From Streptomyces sp. ISL-10 (lineage in GTDB: Bacteria; Actinomycetota; Actinomycetes; Streptomycetales; Streptomycetaceae), in the NCBI RefSeq assembly GCF_018614575.1, contig NZ_JAGGOJ010000029.1, positions 1 through 64,000 on the forward strand: a stretch of 64,000 bases of DNA, in the 5' to 3' direction. Below, piece after piece: positions 24,970 to 33,695 of this stretch (position 1 is the first letter of the stretch; each line of letters begins with the position of its first letter). The translations under genes and the position numbers were made by a program. A model generated the notes under the pieces. That model made no database searches. It was not told the origin of the DNA and saw only the letters and a program-made list of their open reading frames with translations.

Positions 24970-26558
24970 ACGCGGCCTCCGTACTCGCGCAGGAGAACCG
25001 CACGGGACTCGTCCTCACCGTCTTCGCGGTCTTCGTCGTCGGTGTCGTGCTCATGTCCCTGATGGACGCCTCCGAGACGGACACGCCCCGCCGCTTCTTC
25101 GTCAGCGGTCGCAAGCTGTCCTCCTCGCGCAACGGCATAGCCCTGTTCGGCGACTTCATCTCCGCCGCGACGTTGCTGGGCACCCCGGGGCTGATCGCCC
25201 TGGCCGGGTTCGACGGCATCCCCTACCTGCTGGGCCCCATCGTCGCCTGGGCAGTGATCCTCCTGTTGATCGCCGAGCCGTTTCACAACACCGGCCGCTA
25301 CACGGTCGGTGACGTCCTCGCGCACCATCTGCGCCCTGGCCCCGTGCACTTGGCCCTGGGGCTCGCCACCCTGGTGATCTCCCTTTTCTATCTGACGGCC
25401 CAGCTGGTGGGGGCCGGGTCCCTCGCCGCCCCGTTGCTCGGCATCTCCGGAGTGGCCGCCCAGAACCTCCTGATGTTGTTCCTCGGCGTCCTGATGATCA
25501 TCTATGTGGCCCTCAGCGGTATGCACGGTGCGACCCTGGTGCAGTGCTTCAAGGCGGCCTTTCTGCTGGTCGCCAGCGCGTTCCTGGCTTTGTTGGTGCT
25601 GGCGGAGTTCGGTTGGAATCCCAGTGATCTGCTCGGGGCCGCGGCCGAGCGCAGCGGCGTCGGCGAACGCTTCCTGGCGCCGGGAGCACGGTCCCAGGGA
25701 GGTGCCGCCGCCACGCTGGATGGACTGAGCCTGCAACTGGGCGCGGTGCTTGGCGCCGCAGGCCTACCGCACCTTCTGCTACGCCTGGGAGCGGTGCCGA
25801 CCGCACGAGCCGCCCGGAAGTCCGTCCAGTGGACGGCCGTTTTGACCTGCGTCTTCTGTGTCACGGCCGGGGTCCTGGGGTTCGGCGCAGCGGCCCTGGT
25901 CGGCCCGCAAGAGGTCATGACGGGGAACTCCTCGGGGAACACAGCCACACTGCTGCTGAGCGACGCCCTCGGCGGGTCGCCGCTGCTCACCCTGATGGCC
26001 TGCGTGGCGTTCGCCACCATCCTGGCGGTCGTAGCGGGCGTCGCCCTCGCCGCGGCGACCTCGGTGGCGCACGACATCTACGGCGTGGTGATCAGGAAAG
26101 GGCGCGCCACCGAGTTCCAGGAAGTGCTGGTGGCCCGGGTATCGGTGGTGCTGATCGGCTCCGCGGCGACGGCCCTTGCCCTGTGGGCCTCGCGTATCAA
26201 CGTCTCCTTCGCCGCCGGACTGGCCTTCGCGGTCGCCGCCTCAGCCGTCCTCCCCGCGCTGCTGTACGGCCTGTACTGGCGGGGCTTCACGACCACCGGA
26301 GCGGTGTGGAGCATCTACGGCGGCTTGATCTGCTCGGTGTCTCTGGCCGTGTTGTCTCCCGCCGTCTCCGGAACCCCCACGGCGTTGTTCCCCGACCTGG
26401 ACTTCGCCGTTTTCCCGCTGCGGTATCCGAGCATCGTCTCCATCCCTCTCGCCTTCATGCTCGGATGGCTCGGCTCCGTGCTCAGCAGGGAGAAGCCCCA
26501 GCGGGCCGCCCGGTCCGCCTTCGAACACCGCATGTTCGTAGGCAGCGACGCCTCGTGA
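24966..26558 (+). CDS. Cation/solute symporter (SSS family, acetate-permease-like)
   Basis: 530 residues from GTG 24966. About 13 membrane helices; FFVSGRKLSSSRNGIALFGDFISAATLLGTPGLIALAGFDG in register matches the SSS N-terminal signature of ActP/MctC-type carriers, then GRYTVGDVLAHHLRPGPV and AAATSVAHDIYGVVI. These proteins import short carboxylates (acetate, pyruvate, propionate) with Na+ or H+. Residues 1-40 include a predicted outward helix. It is co-transcribed and translationally coupled with the DUF485 gene. The substrate cannot be fixed from sequence. Confidence 0.9.
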   Translation: MNAASVLAQENRTGLVLTVFAVFVVGVVLMSLMDASETDTPRRFFVSGRKLSSSRNGIALFGDFISAATLLGTPGLIALAGFDGIPYLLGPIVAWAVILLLIAEPFHNTGRYTVGDVLAHHLRPGPVHLALGLATLVISLFYLTAQLVGAGSLAAPLLGISGVAAQNLLMLFLGVLMIIYVALSGMHGATLVQCFKAAFLLVASAFLALLVLAEFGWNPSDLLGAAAERSGVGERFLAPGARSQGGAAATLDGLSLQLGAVLGAAGLPHLLLRLGAVPTARAARKSVQWTAVLTCVFCVTAGVLGFGAAALVGPQEVMTGNSSGNTATLLLSDALGGSPLLTLMACVAFATILAVVAGVALAAATSVAHDIYGVVIRKGRATEFQEVLVARVSVVLIGSAATALALWASRINVSFAAGLAFAVAASAVLPALLYGLYWRGFTTTGAVWSIYGGLICSVSLAVLSPAVSGTPTALFPDLDFAVFPLRYPSIVSIPLAFMLGWLGSVLSREKPQRAARSAFEHRMFVGSDAS

Positions 26559-26659
26559 ATCGCAGCGCGGCGCGAGGCGACATCACCGTGGCGAGGGGGG
26601 CGACGGCTTGGTCGGCGAGGCAGCGATGAGGAGGTCGCAAGCCGCGTCCTCGTCGCAGG

Positions 26660-29446
26660 TCATGTACGGGGCGCCGGCTTGGTCGCGAAACGGCGGATCA
26701 GGTCGGCACGCGAAGTGACGCCCAGGCGTTCGAAGATGCGTCGCAGGTGGTAGTCGACCGTGCGCGGGCTCAGGCACAAGCGGGCGGCGACCTCCTTGTT
26801 GGTCGCTCCCTTCGCCACGAGCAGGATGATCTGGTGTTGACGGGATGTCAGCATTCCTGTCGCGCTGCTCGGCCCGGCGGAGTCCGTGTCCTCGGTCGGC
26901 CCGTCGTCACCAGCGGCCCGCAGCTCGGCGCGCGTTCGGTCGAGCCACAGCCGTGCCCGGTGTCTCCGGAAGACTTCTGCCGCCTCCCGGAGATGGGCAC
27001 GGGCGTCCGCGCGCCGGCGCTCGCGGTTGAGGTGTTCGCCGTAGAGCAGGGCTGTGCGGGCCCGTTCCAGCTCACGATCACCGGGTGGGTGCAGGTGCAG
27101 GGCGAGCCGGAAGTGCTCCTCTGCGTGGTCCGCTTCAAGGAGCGCACGGCAGCGCGCCGCAAGGGCCGCCGGCCACCCCCGGCCTATCGCCTCGGCCCAC
27201 CGGATGAAACTCGCCGCGGCCCGCTCTGCCCGAGGACGGTGACCGGCACGGACGGCGGCCTCCACATAGGTGGGCGCGGCCTCGAGCGCGATACCCGGGT
27301 GTCCTTGCCTGGTCCTGGTCAGCCGATGCAGCCTGGCTGCGGCTTCGCTCCAGTTCCCCGAGGCGAGATCGAGGTGGGCCAGGCCCCACAGGCCGAGGGC
27401 GGGGGCGAGTCCGACGCCTGCCGCCGCATCGCCGACGACGCGGTCCGCGTACTGCTCGCAGGTCTCGGCATCCCCGGCGAGTCCGGCGGCGAGCATCAGC
27501 ATCCCCATCAGGGTGCGGACGCAGTGGAGCTGGCCCGTCTCATGGGCCAGCCGCAGTGCCTCGGTAGCGGTGAGCGTCGCCGCCTCCGGCCCGTTCAGCC
27601 AGCATTCGGGGTAGGCGAGGTACTGCATGGCGTACGCCATGGTCGGTGTGTCCCGTTCCTCGCGTGCCCGGGCCACCGCGCGGGTGGCCAGCGAACGGGC
27701 GCGTAGGTCGTCGGCGACGAAGAGCGCTCCCTGGGATCCCCATACGAGGAGAACGGGATCGTCCATCGACGTGGCGGCCGCCAGGTGTTCGCGCAGCCGG
27801 GGCACCGCCTCCCGAAGCCGGTCCTGAAAGGAATCGGCGACCGCCAGGAGAATGCCGGCAGACCATCGGGTCTCCGGCTGGACTGGTTCACAAGAGGCGT
27901 CGAGTACGGCCGGCACGCGTTCGCCGGCCCGCACCAGCGAGGCCGTGTCTCCGGCATGCAGCCCTGTCTCCCCTGCGGCCACCAGCGCCTTGACCGCGAG
28001 GGCGGGGTCGGCGCCGGCGAGCGCGTCGGCGGCGTCCATCATGCGGTCGCAGGCATCAGGTGCCGCTGCGCAGTGCTGCGAGATCACTGCGTGCAGGTAG
28101 GCGATGTGTCCCCGTACGGACATCGCGTCCGCACCGACCAGGGTCTTTGCCCGCTCCAGCAGGCGTGCGGCGTGCCGCAGCCGCCCGGAGCGCCTGCCGA
28201 CATCGGCCGCGGCGAGCAAGCGGGTTCCCCGGTGGGCATCCTCAACTGTCAGTTCGGCCGAGCGTGCCATCAGCGCCCCGGCGTGGGCGTACTCGCCCCG
28301 TCGGCGGGCCTGGGTGGCCTGGCGCTCCAACTCGTCGGCCAGGTGGGCGTCGGCGCCCGGCAGCAGTGCGGCCTCATGCCACCAACGGCGGTGGTCGTCG
28401 GTGTCGGCGAACACGCGAGCCAGCAGCGTGTGCGCCCAGTGCCGATCGGTCAGGTCCACACCACGGTAGATGGCGTCGGGAAGGTCGGCGCGACGGAAGG
28501 AGACGGTGGCCTGGTCCACGGTGACCAGCTCCCCGGCCACGGCGGGTTTCAGGGCCGCCGGGGTGATGCCCACCTGGAGCGCCACGCGGAACAGGGACGG
28601 GAGATCCAGGCGCGGTTCGGCGGCGAGCAGCACCAGCAGCCGCCGGCAGTCCTCGGGAAGGCGACGGAACGGACCGAGTCTGAGATGCGCGAGGCACGGT
28701 CCCAACGGCAGTGGGTCGGGCAGCCGGAAGAGCTGGCTGAGCTGAGCGGGGTCCAGTGTCCGCAGCAGCTCGAGCAGGACGAGGGGGTTGCCACCGGCCG
28801 TGTGGACGAGCACCTCGCGCACGGCGGGCGCCACCGGAGAGGGCTGGTATCGCGCGATCAGCCGCAGGCAGTCGCGGTCGTTCATGCCCAGGAGGTGGAG
28901 CACCGGCACACCTGGCATCAGTGCGGCCGCGTCGCCGTCCGTCGCGGCGAGGATCACCACGCGTTCGGTGCTGATCCTGCGGGCCACGAAGCCGAGGGCG
29001 TACCGGGACTCCGCGTCGACCCACTGCAGGTCGTCGACACGGACCAGCACCGGACGCCTGCCGCTTGCGGTCGCCAGGAGCTCCAGCAGGGCGACCGGGA
29101 CGAGTGACCGCTCCGCCGGGGGTGGGACCAGACCGCGAAGCAGTCGCTCAGCGACCTGCCGGCAGGGCGGCGGCACCCCGCGGAGGTCGCCGGCCAGCGG
29201 CCGGACGAGTCGTTGAACCGCTCCGTAGCCGAGGGTCTGTTCCGCCTGCACACCGTCGGCGCAGAGCGTCCAGATGTCGTGCTCCAGGTGCGTCGCGTAG
29301 CGGAGCAACGCGGTTTTGCCGATCCCCGGATTCCCCGTCAGCAGCAGTGCCCCGCCGTCCCCCCTGCGGCAGGCCTCGAGCCTCGCCACAAGCTCTCGGC
29401 GCTCGTTCCGCCTGCCGACGATGGGGTTCTCGGCGCCGTACGTCAT
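26660..29446 (-). CDS. Large LuxR-type ATP-binding regulator (LAL family)
   Basis: 928 residues from ATG 29446. The N-terminal AAA/STAND module has Walker A GNPGIGKTALL (~38-48) and Walker B PVLVRVDDLQWVD. A long TPR-like helical middle follows (~350-830). The C-terminal LuxR HTH (SRQHQIILLVAKGATNKEVAARLCLSPRTVDYHLRRIFERLGVTSRADLI in family register) is at ~865-915. LAL regulators, such as MalT-like and pathway-specific antibiotic activators, are activated by ligand and ATP binding. It is divergent from a tetR gene, with a 19-bp palindrome 34 bp upstream of its start codon. Its regulon cannot be named; the symporter on the other side is convergent. Confidence 0.92.
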   Translation of the reverse strand: MTYGAENPIVGRRNERRELVARLEACRRGDGGALLLTGNPGIGKTALLRYATHLEHDIWTLCADGVQAEQTLGYGAVQRLVRPLAGDLRGVPPPCRQVAERLLRGLVPPPAERSLVPVALLELLATASGRRPVLVRVDDLQWVDAESRYALGFVARRISTERVVILAATDGDAAALMPGVPVLHLLGMNDRDCLRLIARYQPSPVAPAVREVLVHTAGGNPLVLLELLRTLDPAQLSQLFRLPDPLPLGPCLAHLRLGPFRRLPEDCRRLLVLLAAEPRLDLPSLFRVALQVGITPAALKPAVAGELVTVDQATVSFRRADLPDAIYRGVDLTDRHWAHTLLARVFADTDDHRRWWHEAALLPGADAHLADELERQATQARRRGEYAHAGALMARSAELTVEDAHRGTRLLAAADVGRRSGRLRHAARLLERAKTLVGADAMSVRGHIAYLHAVISQHCAAAPDACDRMMDAADALAGADPALAVKALVAAGETGLHAGDTASLVRAGERVPAVLDASCEPVQPETRWSAGILLAVADSFQDRLREAVPRLREHLAAATSMDDPVLLVWGSQGALFVADDLRARSLATRAVARAREERDTPTMAYAMQYLAYPECWLNGPEAATLTATEALRLAHETGQLHCVRTLMGMLMLAAGLAGDAETCEQYADRVVGDAAAGVGLAPALGLWGLAHLDLASGNWSEAAARLHRLTRTRQGHPGIALEAAPTYVEAAVRAGHRPRAERAAASFIRWAEAIGRGWPAALAARCRALLEADHAEEHFRLALHLHPPGDRELERARTALLYGEHLNRERRRADARAHLREAAEVFRRHRARLWLDRTRAELRAAGDDGPTEDTDSAGPSSATGMLTSRQHQIILLVAKGATNKEVAARLCLSPRTVDYHLRRIFERLGVTSRADLIRRFATKPAPRT

Positions 29447-29479
29447 GAACGTACGCCTCCCGGCTCGCTGTCTCTGGTC

Positions 29480-29498
29480 GAGAATAATGATTATTCTC
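29480..29498 (+). promoter_or_regulatory. 19-bp perfect palindrome between LAL and tetR genes
   Basis: GAGAATAATGATTATTCTC has 9-bp arms around one G and is strikingly AT-rich for this genome. It lies 34 bp before the LAL regulator start and 130 bp before the tetR start. It fits a TetR operator overlapping the LAL promoter. Confidence 0.75.
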
Positions 29499-29627
29499 TC
29501 CCTGAAACACAACCGGCCGAGGGGCGATTGTCCGAATCACGCCCCCAGACCCGCGAACGCCGGACCGACCGGTCCCCGTACGCCTGCGGCCCATGTGTCC
29601 GGGGGCCGGCCCGGTTACGCTGGGGCG

Positions 29628-30242
29628 GTGGCAGAGCCTGATTCCCTCGCAAGGCCGTCGAGCACCGTGATTCGCGAACGACTGATCGAGGCAGCAGTCC
29701 AGGAATTCGGTGAGCAGGGCTACGATCGCGCGCGCGTGCAGGACATAGCCCGTCGTGCCGGGCTCTCCACCGGCGCCATCTATGGCAACTTCCGGAACAA
29801 GGCGGAGTTGCTCGCCGAGGCGGTCGACTACGGTCTTGCCGCCGCCGGGCGCAAACTCGGCCGGGCACTCAACCAAGGGGCAGCCCCCGCCGACGTGCTC
29901 CAGCTGATCATCACGTATCACTCCGACCCTCACCAGCGTTCCTGGGCACCGCTGGTGAGCGAGGCGCTCGCCGCGGCCAGGCGGGACGGGGAGGTCGCCC
30001 GCAAGGTCCACGCCGCCCTGTACCGAGCCGAGAAGTCCTTGACGGAGCTGGCCGAACTCGCCCAGCAGGACGGCTCGCTCACCGCCGACATCGATCCCGC
30101 GCTCTGTGCCCGCCTCGTGCTGTCGGTGTCTCTCGGGATGGACGTCCTCACCTCACTCGACGTCAAGGGCCCGGACCACGACGCCTGGACCGCCTCCATA
30201 CATCGCCTGTTCGCCGGACTGGCGACCGGCCCCACCGGCTGA
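29628..30242 (+). CDS. TetR-family transcriptional regulator
   Basis: 204 residues from GTG 29628; a TACGCT element 8 bp before the start leaves almost no leader, so the message may be leaderless. The HTH is at ~15-60 (VIRERLIEAAVQEFGEQGYDRARVQDIARRAGLSTGAIYGNFRNKAELL in register). The C-terminal domain is helical (YHSDPHQRSWAPLVSEALAAARRDGEVA). Divergent from the LAL regulator; the palindrome between them makes it the probable repressor of the LAL gene and itself. Confidence 0.87.
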   Translation: MAEPDSLARPSSTVIRERLIEAAVQEFGEQGYDRARVQDIARRAGLSTGAIYGNFRNKAELLAEAVDYGLAAAGRKLGRALNQGAAPADVLQLIITYHSDPHQRSWAPLVSEALAAARRDGEVARKVHAALYRAEKSLTELAELAQQDGSLTADIDPALCARLVLSVSLGMDVLTSLDVKGPDHDAWTASIHRLFAGLATGPTG

Positions 30243-30759
30243 TCACCTCCTCTGATCACCTCTCGGGGGAAGGCGCCCCGCCCCGGCACAACTCATGTAC
30301 GACGGCGGGCCTGTAGCCCACGGCTGTCGGCCGCACCAGGGCAGAGGTCGGACGTCACCGGCGGGCCGCCGGGTGAATCGGCGAAGTCGCCGGTGTCGCA
30401 CTGGTGAGACCGGCCGAGAGCTCCCCGAACATGCTGGTCAGTGACACGGCAGGAGAATTCCCGATTTCCGGTGCTCTTCCGGCCTGTTGACAGGGGAAAG
30501 GCCGCCCATCACTCTTCGGTTCAAGTCGCAGAGGGTGATACCGGAAACCGTTCCTACCGCCCCATCGTCTGCGGACCGGAACGCGGAAAGCAGCGGGTGC
30601 AGGCTCTGCAACAGCTCCACCTTGGTCCTGCTGCCATCGCAATGACCTCCCATCGCACAGCGGATCGATTTGCAGATCCTTTTCCTGGCAAGCCGCGGCT
30701 TCGGTCCTCGGACGCGCGCCGCCGAAATTCGCCGACTGGCCCCTCACAAGGAGGACATC
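30243..30759. other. Intergenic leader region of the secreted copper-enzyme-like gene
   Basis: 517 bp without a supported gene. A TTGACA at about 30485-30490 could be a -35, but no good -10 is at the right distance. Just before the next gene an AAGGAGG ribosome site is present at 30749-30755. The upstream frame of the next gene is open from 30670 but is unlike its product. Confidence 0.4.
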
Positions 30760-31725
30760 GTGTCTCAGTCAAGGCCGGCCCTTACAGCCGTCACCACCGC
30801 TTTAACAGCCGGCGCAGTGCTGGCCGTTACCGCGCTCCCCACGACCACCGCAGCCGCCCGGCAAGCCGCACCGGCCCAGCAGCAAGCCACCGGCGTACAG
30901 ACGACGACCGTACGGTACGGGCCGTTCACCATCCCGGCTACGGACGGACACGACCACGGAGAGACCGGGAACCGGCTCATGCTGAACGTCCCAAAGCCGT
31001 GCGACGACTGCTTCATCACGGGTTTCAAGCCCAATCTCGTCTACGCGGACGGATCAAACGCCAACGTGAACACCGGACCGATGCTGCACCACGCGGTGTT
31101 CGGCAACCACTGGAAACGCGACGTCGTATGCAACGGTCCACAGCGGATATTCGCCACCGGCAACGAGCGGGTGGAAAGCGTCCTGCCGTCTGGCTACGGC
31201 GTCAAGGTCGGGAAGGGTGAACGGTGGAACATGCTGTACGACCTCATGAACCACGCGCCGCAGAGCAAGGAGGTCTACATTTCCGTCACCTTCACCCATG
31301 AGTCCGCGACGGGTTCCGGACTCAAGCCGGTCACACCGATCTGGATGGATGCAGGCGGCTGCCTCGGCAGCGTGTACGACGCCCCCGAGGGCGTCAGTGA
31401 GAAAACCCGGCAGTGGCGGTCCACCATTTCCGGAAAGCTGGTGCACATGCGTGGGCACCTCCACCACGGAGGCCACTCCGTGTGGACCCAGAACCTGACG
31501 ACCGGCAAACTCCTGTGCAAGATCGTGGCCGAGGAGGGCGGCAGTCCCGAGTTCATCGATCCCCACGGGCACACCGAGATCTCCGACATGCCACCGTGCA
31601 GCGGGAACGCGCTCGGCAGGATCGAACGGGGTGACCTCTTGAAGATCACCAGCAGGTACGAGATCGAAGGGCACGTGCACGACGACGTCATGGGGATCAT
31701 GGTCGGCTGGGTGGCCAAGGACTGA
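30760..31725 (+). CDS. Secreted protein with type-2 copper monooxygenase (PHM-like) ligand pattern
   Basis: 321 residues from GTG 30760 (AAGGAGG upstream). Residues 1-33 form a signal peptide ending near TTTAAA. In the mature protein H110-H111 in LHHAVFGN, H180 in TFTH, H233/H235/H236 in RGHLHHGGH and M311/M314 in DDVMGIMVGW line up in order and wording with the copper ligands of PHM/dopamine-beta-hydroxylase (AHHMLLFG, VHYG, HTHHLG, DEM..YIM). Cys pairs (81/84, 124, 201, 253, 280) suit disulfides outside the cell. The plant SURNod19-like family is another possible label. If real, it would hydroxylate or amidate a substrate with Cu and O2. The call is inference from motif order, not from a search. 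Confidence 0.6.
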   Translation: MSQSRPALTAVTTALTAGAVLAVTALPTTTAAARQAAPAQQQATGVQTTTVRYGPFTIPATDGHDHGETGNRLMLNVPKPCDDCFITGFKPNLVYADGSNANVNTGPMLHHAVFGNHWKRDVVCNGPQRIFATGNERVESVLPSGYGVKVGKGERWNMLYDLMNHAPQSKEVYISVTFTHESATGSGLKPVTPIWMDAGGCLGSVYDAPEGVSEKTRQWRSTISGKLVHMRGHLHHGGHSVWTQNLTTGKLLCKIVAEEGGSPEFIDPHGHTEISDMPPCSGNALGRIERGDLLKITSRYEIEGHVHDDVMGIMVGWVAKD

Positions 31726-31734
31726 ACAGGCCGC

Positions 31735-31778
31735 GCGGCGCGGTGGGATGGGCCTTGATGCCCGCCCCACCGCGCCGC
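31735..31778 (+). terminator. Hairpin after the copper-enzyme-like gene
   Basis: A 13-bp stem (31735-31747 with 31766-31778, core GGCGCGGTGGG/CCCACCGCGCC) has a small GGGC/GCCC stem inside. It starts 10 bp after the stop and 20 bp before the next ATG, so it may attenuate rather than fully separate the two genes. Confidence 0.65.
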
Positions 31779-31797
31779 CACCACAAGAGGTGATCTC

Positions 31798-32337
31798 ATG
31801 AGCCTCGGTCGATCACGCGGCTCGGTTCCCCGGCGGCTGCTCTGGCCCGCCGACGTCCTGGTCTTCCTGGTCTGGGCGGCCAGTGTGTGGGTCGCCACGC
31901 GGGTGGAGGCCGGCCCCGGCCTGCGGACGGCGGCGCTCTTCGTGCACCTGGGGGCACTCGTCCTGGGAATGGGCTCGGTGCTGACCATCGACTACTACGG
32001 CCTGTTGTGGCTGTGCGGCAAGCGGACCCTGAGCCAGGTACTGGACTTCGCCGCACCGTTGCATCTGCTCGTCTGGACGGGTCTGGCCGGCATGGTGCTG
32101 AGCGGCGTCGTCCTCGGCCCCGATCCAGCCGCCGCGCTCATTCGGGTCAAACTGGCACTGGTCCTGCTGATCGCGATCAACGGGGTGCATGCGCAGGCGC
32201 TGCACCGGACTCTGCAGGAGCAGGGAGACGAGGGGGCGACGCGGCGACTGCTGGTGCGCCTCGGGATCTCAGCCGTCCTCTCGCAGTTGGGGTGGTGGGG
32301 AGCGGTGGGGATCGGATTCCTCAACAGCCAGTCGTGA
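31798..32337 (+). CDS. Small multi-pass membrane protein with conserved-looking histidines
   Basis: 179 residues from ATG 31798 (AAGAGGTGAT upstream). Five predicted helices: ~16-33, 44-66, 84-107, 114-132, 152-175. Histidines are inside or at the edge of helices (H50 in FVHLG, H89 in PLHLLVW, H131 in NGVHAQ, H136). The organisation recalls small heme- or copper-handling membrane proteins (CopD-like or b561-like), but no family signature is decisive. Because it follows a putative secreted copper enzyme, an electron-donor or copper-supply role is possible; that is inference from position. Confidence 0.6.
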   Translation: MSLGRSRGSVPRRLLWPADVLVFLVWAASVWVATRVEAGPGLRTAALFVHLGALVLGMGSVLTIDYYGLLWLCGKRTLSQVLDFAAPLHLLVWTGLAGMVLSGVVLGPDPAAALIRVKLALVLLIAINGVHAQALHRTLQEQGDEGATRRLLVRLGISAVLSQLGWWGAVGIGFLNSQS

Positions 32338-32439
32338 GGACGCGGGGGTTGATCGGCGCTTCTGACCACTGGCGAAACCGTCCCGTCGGCGATCAGCAAC
32401 TACGAGCCATCGTCGACGGGGCGAACTGCGCATGATGCG

Positions 32440-32650
32440 GTTCTTGTTCAGCTGCTCTCGCCGACTGCCTCGACCACCTCGTTGACCAGCTCGTGGCGAG
32501 TGTGCAGCGGACGCGGTAGCCCTGCATCGCGGCCCCGGTGCCCAAGGCGATCAGCACGTGGGACTTGCCGGTGCCTGGATCCCCGAGCAGCGGGTCCGGG
32601 ACCGCACGGCGAGAGCCGACTGTTACCTGCCGCTCGGCGCGGTCTTCGTC
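32440..32650 (-). pseudogene. IstB-type (IS21) ATPase fragment
   Basis: Minus-strand translation contains VPDPLLGDPGTGKSHVLIALGTGAAMQGYRVRCTLAT in register with IstB (Walker A GDPGTGKSH). The rest of the helper protein and the IstA transposase are absent. It is downstream of the gntR gene. Confidence 0.75.
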
Positions 32651-32729
32651 ACCGCCACCACCACCGTGCCGGCCACGGTGGAGCACACGAGGCGAGCCTC
32701 GCGCCTGGAGTCGTCGACACCTTCCAGGT

Positions 32730-33488
32730 CTATGGCCTCCCGGCTTCTTCGGTCTCGAGGACCGCGCGAACGATGTCGCGGTGGAAGCCGCGGATGTGCG
32801 CCTCCACGAGGTTGCCTGCTCGCTCGGCATCGCGTTCGACTATGGCGTCGTGGATGGCGTGGTGCTCCGCCCGCAGGCGGGCGGCGACCGCTTCCCAGTC
32901 GGAGATCTTGTGGAACGCGGTGAGGAGGGTGTGCCGGACGGCATTGCGGACGGCGATGGTCATGTCGGCCATCAGCCGGTTGCCTCCGGCCTCGGCGATG
33001 GCGACGTGGAAATCGGTGTCGCAGTCGTTGAACTCCTCGCGGGGCAGTCCTGCCTCGTCCATGCGGGCGAGCGGAGCGTGTATCCGTGCGAGATCGTCTT
33101 CGGTGGCGCGTTCGGCCGCGAGGCGGGCGCTCGACCGCTCCAGCGTGGCTCGGGCCTCGACGACGTCCGCGAGCGGGAAGTTGGCCAGCGCCATGTGCAG
33201 CCGAAGCAACTGGGTGAGTCCCTCGCTGGGCATGGCGGCGATCACGCTGCCCGATGCCGGTCCGGTGCCCACGCGGGCCCTGAGGACTCCCTGGGCTTCC
33301 AGCACGCGCAGGGCTTCCCGGACGGCGGCCCGGCTCACGCCGAGGAGTTCGACCAGCTCGCGCTCGGGCGGCAGCCGGTCTCCCACGCCCAGGTTGCCGG
33401 CGAGGATCTGCTCCTCGATCCGGGCGAGTACCAGCTCGAAGGTCCGGGAGCGGGGCACCGGCTCCCAGGCCGCGGTCGTCTCAGCCAT
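32730..33488 (-). CDS. FadR-type GntR regulator of lactate genes (LldR-like)
   Basis: 252 residues from ATG 33488 (GAGAGGG upstream). The winged helix is at ~15-75 (ILAGNLGVGDRLPPERELVELLGVSRAAVREALRVLEAQGVL in register). The FCD ligand domain follows, with metal-binding-like residues in EFNDCDTDFHVAIAEAGGN and EHHAIHDAI. Two TGGTCNGACCA sites, the FadR-subgroup consensus, lie between this gene and the divergent lactate permease, so it is very probably the repressor of the lactate operon, released by lactate. Confidence 0.9.
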   Translation of the reverse strand: MAETTAAWEPVPRSRTFELVLARIEEQILAGNLGVGDRLPPERELVELLGVSRAAVREALRVLEAQGVLRARVGTGPASGSVIAAMPSEGLTQLLRLHMALANFPLADVVEARATLERSSARLAAERATEDDLARIHAPLARMDEAGLPREEFNDCDTDFHVAIAEAGGNRLMADMTIAVRNAVRHTLLTAFHKISDWEAVAARLRAEHHAIHDAIVERDAERAGNLVEAHIRGFHRDIVRAVLETEEAGRP

Positions 33489-33581
33489 GGAAGGCCCTCT
33501 CACCCTGTGTCGGTCGCATTACTGCGTGGGGTGATTCCCCGTGCTTTGCCTTTCCGATCATAGCTTGAGGAGTCCGACGTT

Positions 33582-33592
33582 TGGTCGGACCA
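33582..33592 (+). promoter_or_regulatory. GntR/FadR-type operator 1
   Basis: TGGTCGGACCA, extended to TTGGTCGGACCAA at 33581-33593, fits the TNGTCNNACNA operator of FadR-type GntR proteins. It is ~94 bp from the gntR start and probably serves autoregulation and loop formation with operator 2. Confidence 0.8.
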
Positions 33593-33612
33593 AGCCAATT
33601 TCTGTCGGCGTA

Positions 33613-33636
33613 CCCCTGGACAGACGTCCAGTGGGG
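33613..33636 (+). repeat. Inverted repeat between the two operators
   Basis: CCCCTGGAC and GTCCAGTGGGG flank AGAC, giving a near-perfect stem with one bulge. It sits midway between the GntR operators. It could be a third protein-binding site, or part of a leader hairpin. Confidence 0.5.
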
Positions 33637-33663
33637 TGCCTAACGTTTGAGATATCCAAAGCA

Positions 33664-33674
33664 TGGTCTGACCA
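33664..33674 (+). promoter_or_regulatory. GntR/FadR-type operator 2
   Basis: TGGTCTGACCA is the second copy of the FadR-type site, 82 bp from the first (about eight helical turns) and 22 bp upstream of the lactate permease ATG. Binding here would block transcription of the lactate operon. Confidence 0.82.
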
Positions 33675-33695
33675 AACTCCGAATGTGAGGGTCGC

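Noticed and set aside
24556..29446. Symporter plus LAL regulator as one catabolic cluster
   Set aside because: The two units are convergent, with no shared promoter or linking enzyme, so co-function is not supported.
30485..30520. TTGACA as the promoter of the copper-enzyme-like gene
   Set aside because: No -10-like hexamer is found at 16-19 bp, and the site is ~270 bp from the start codon.
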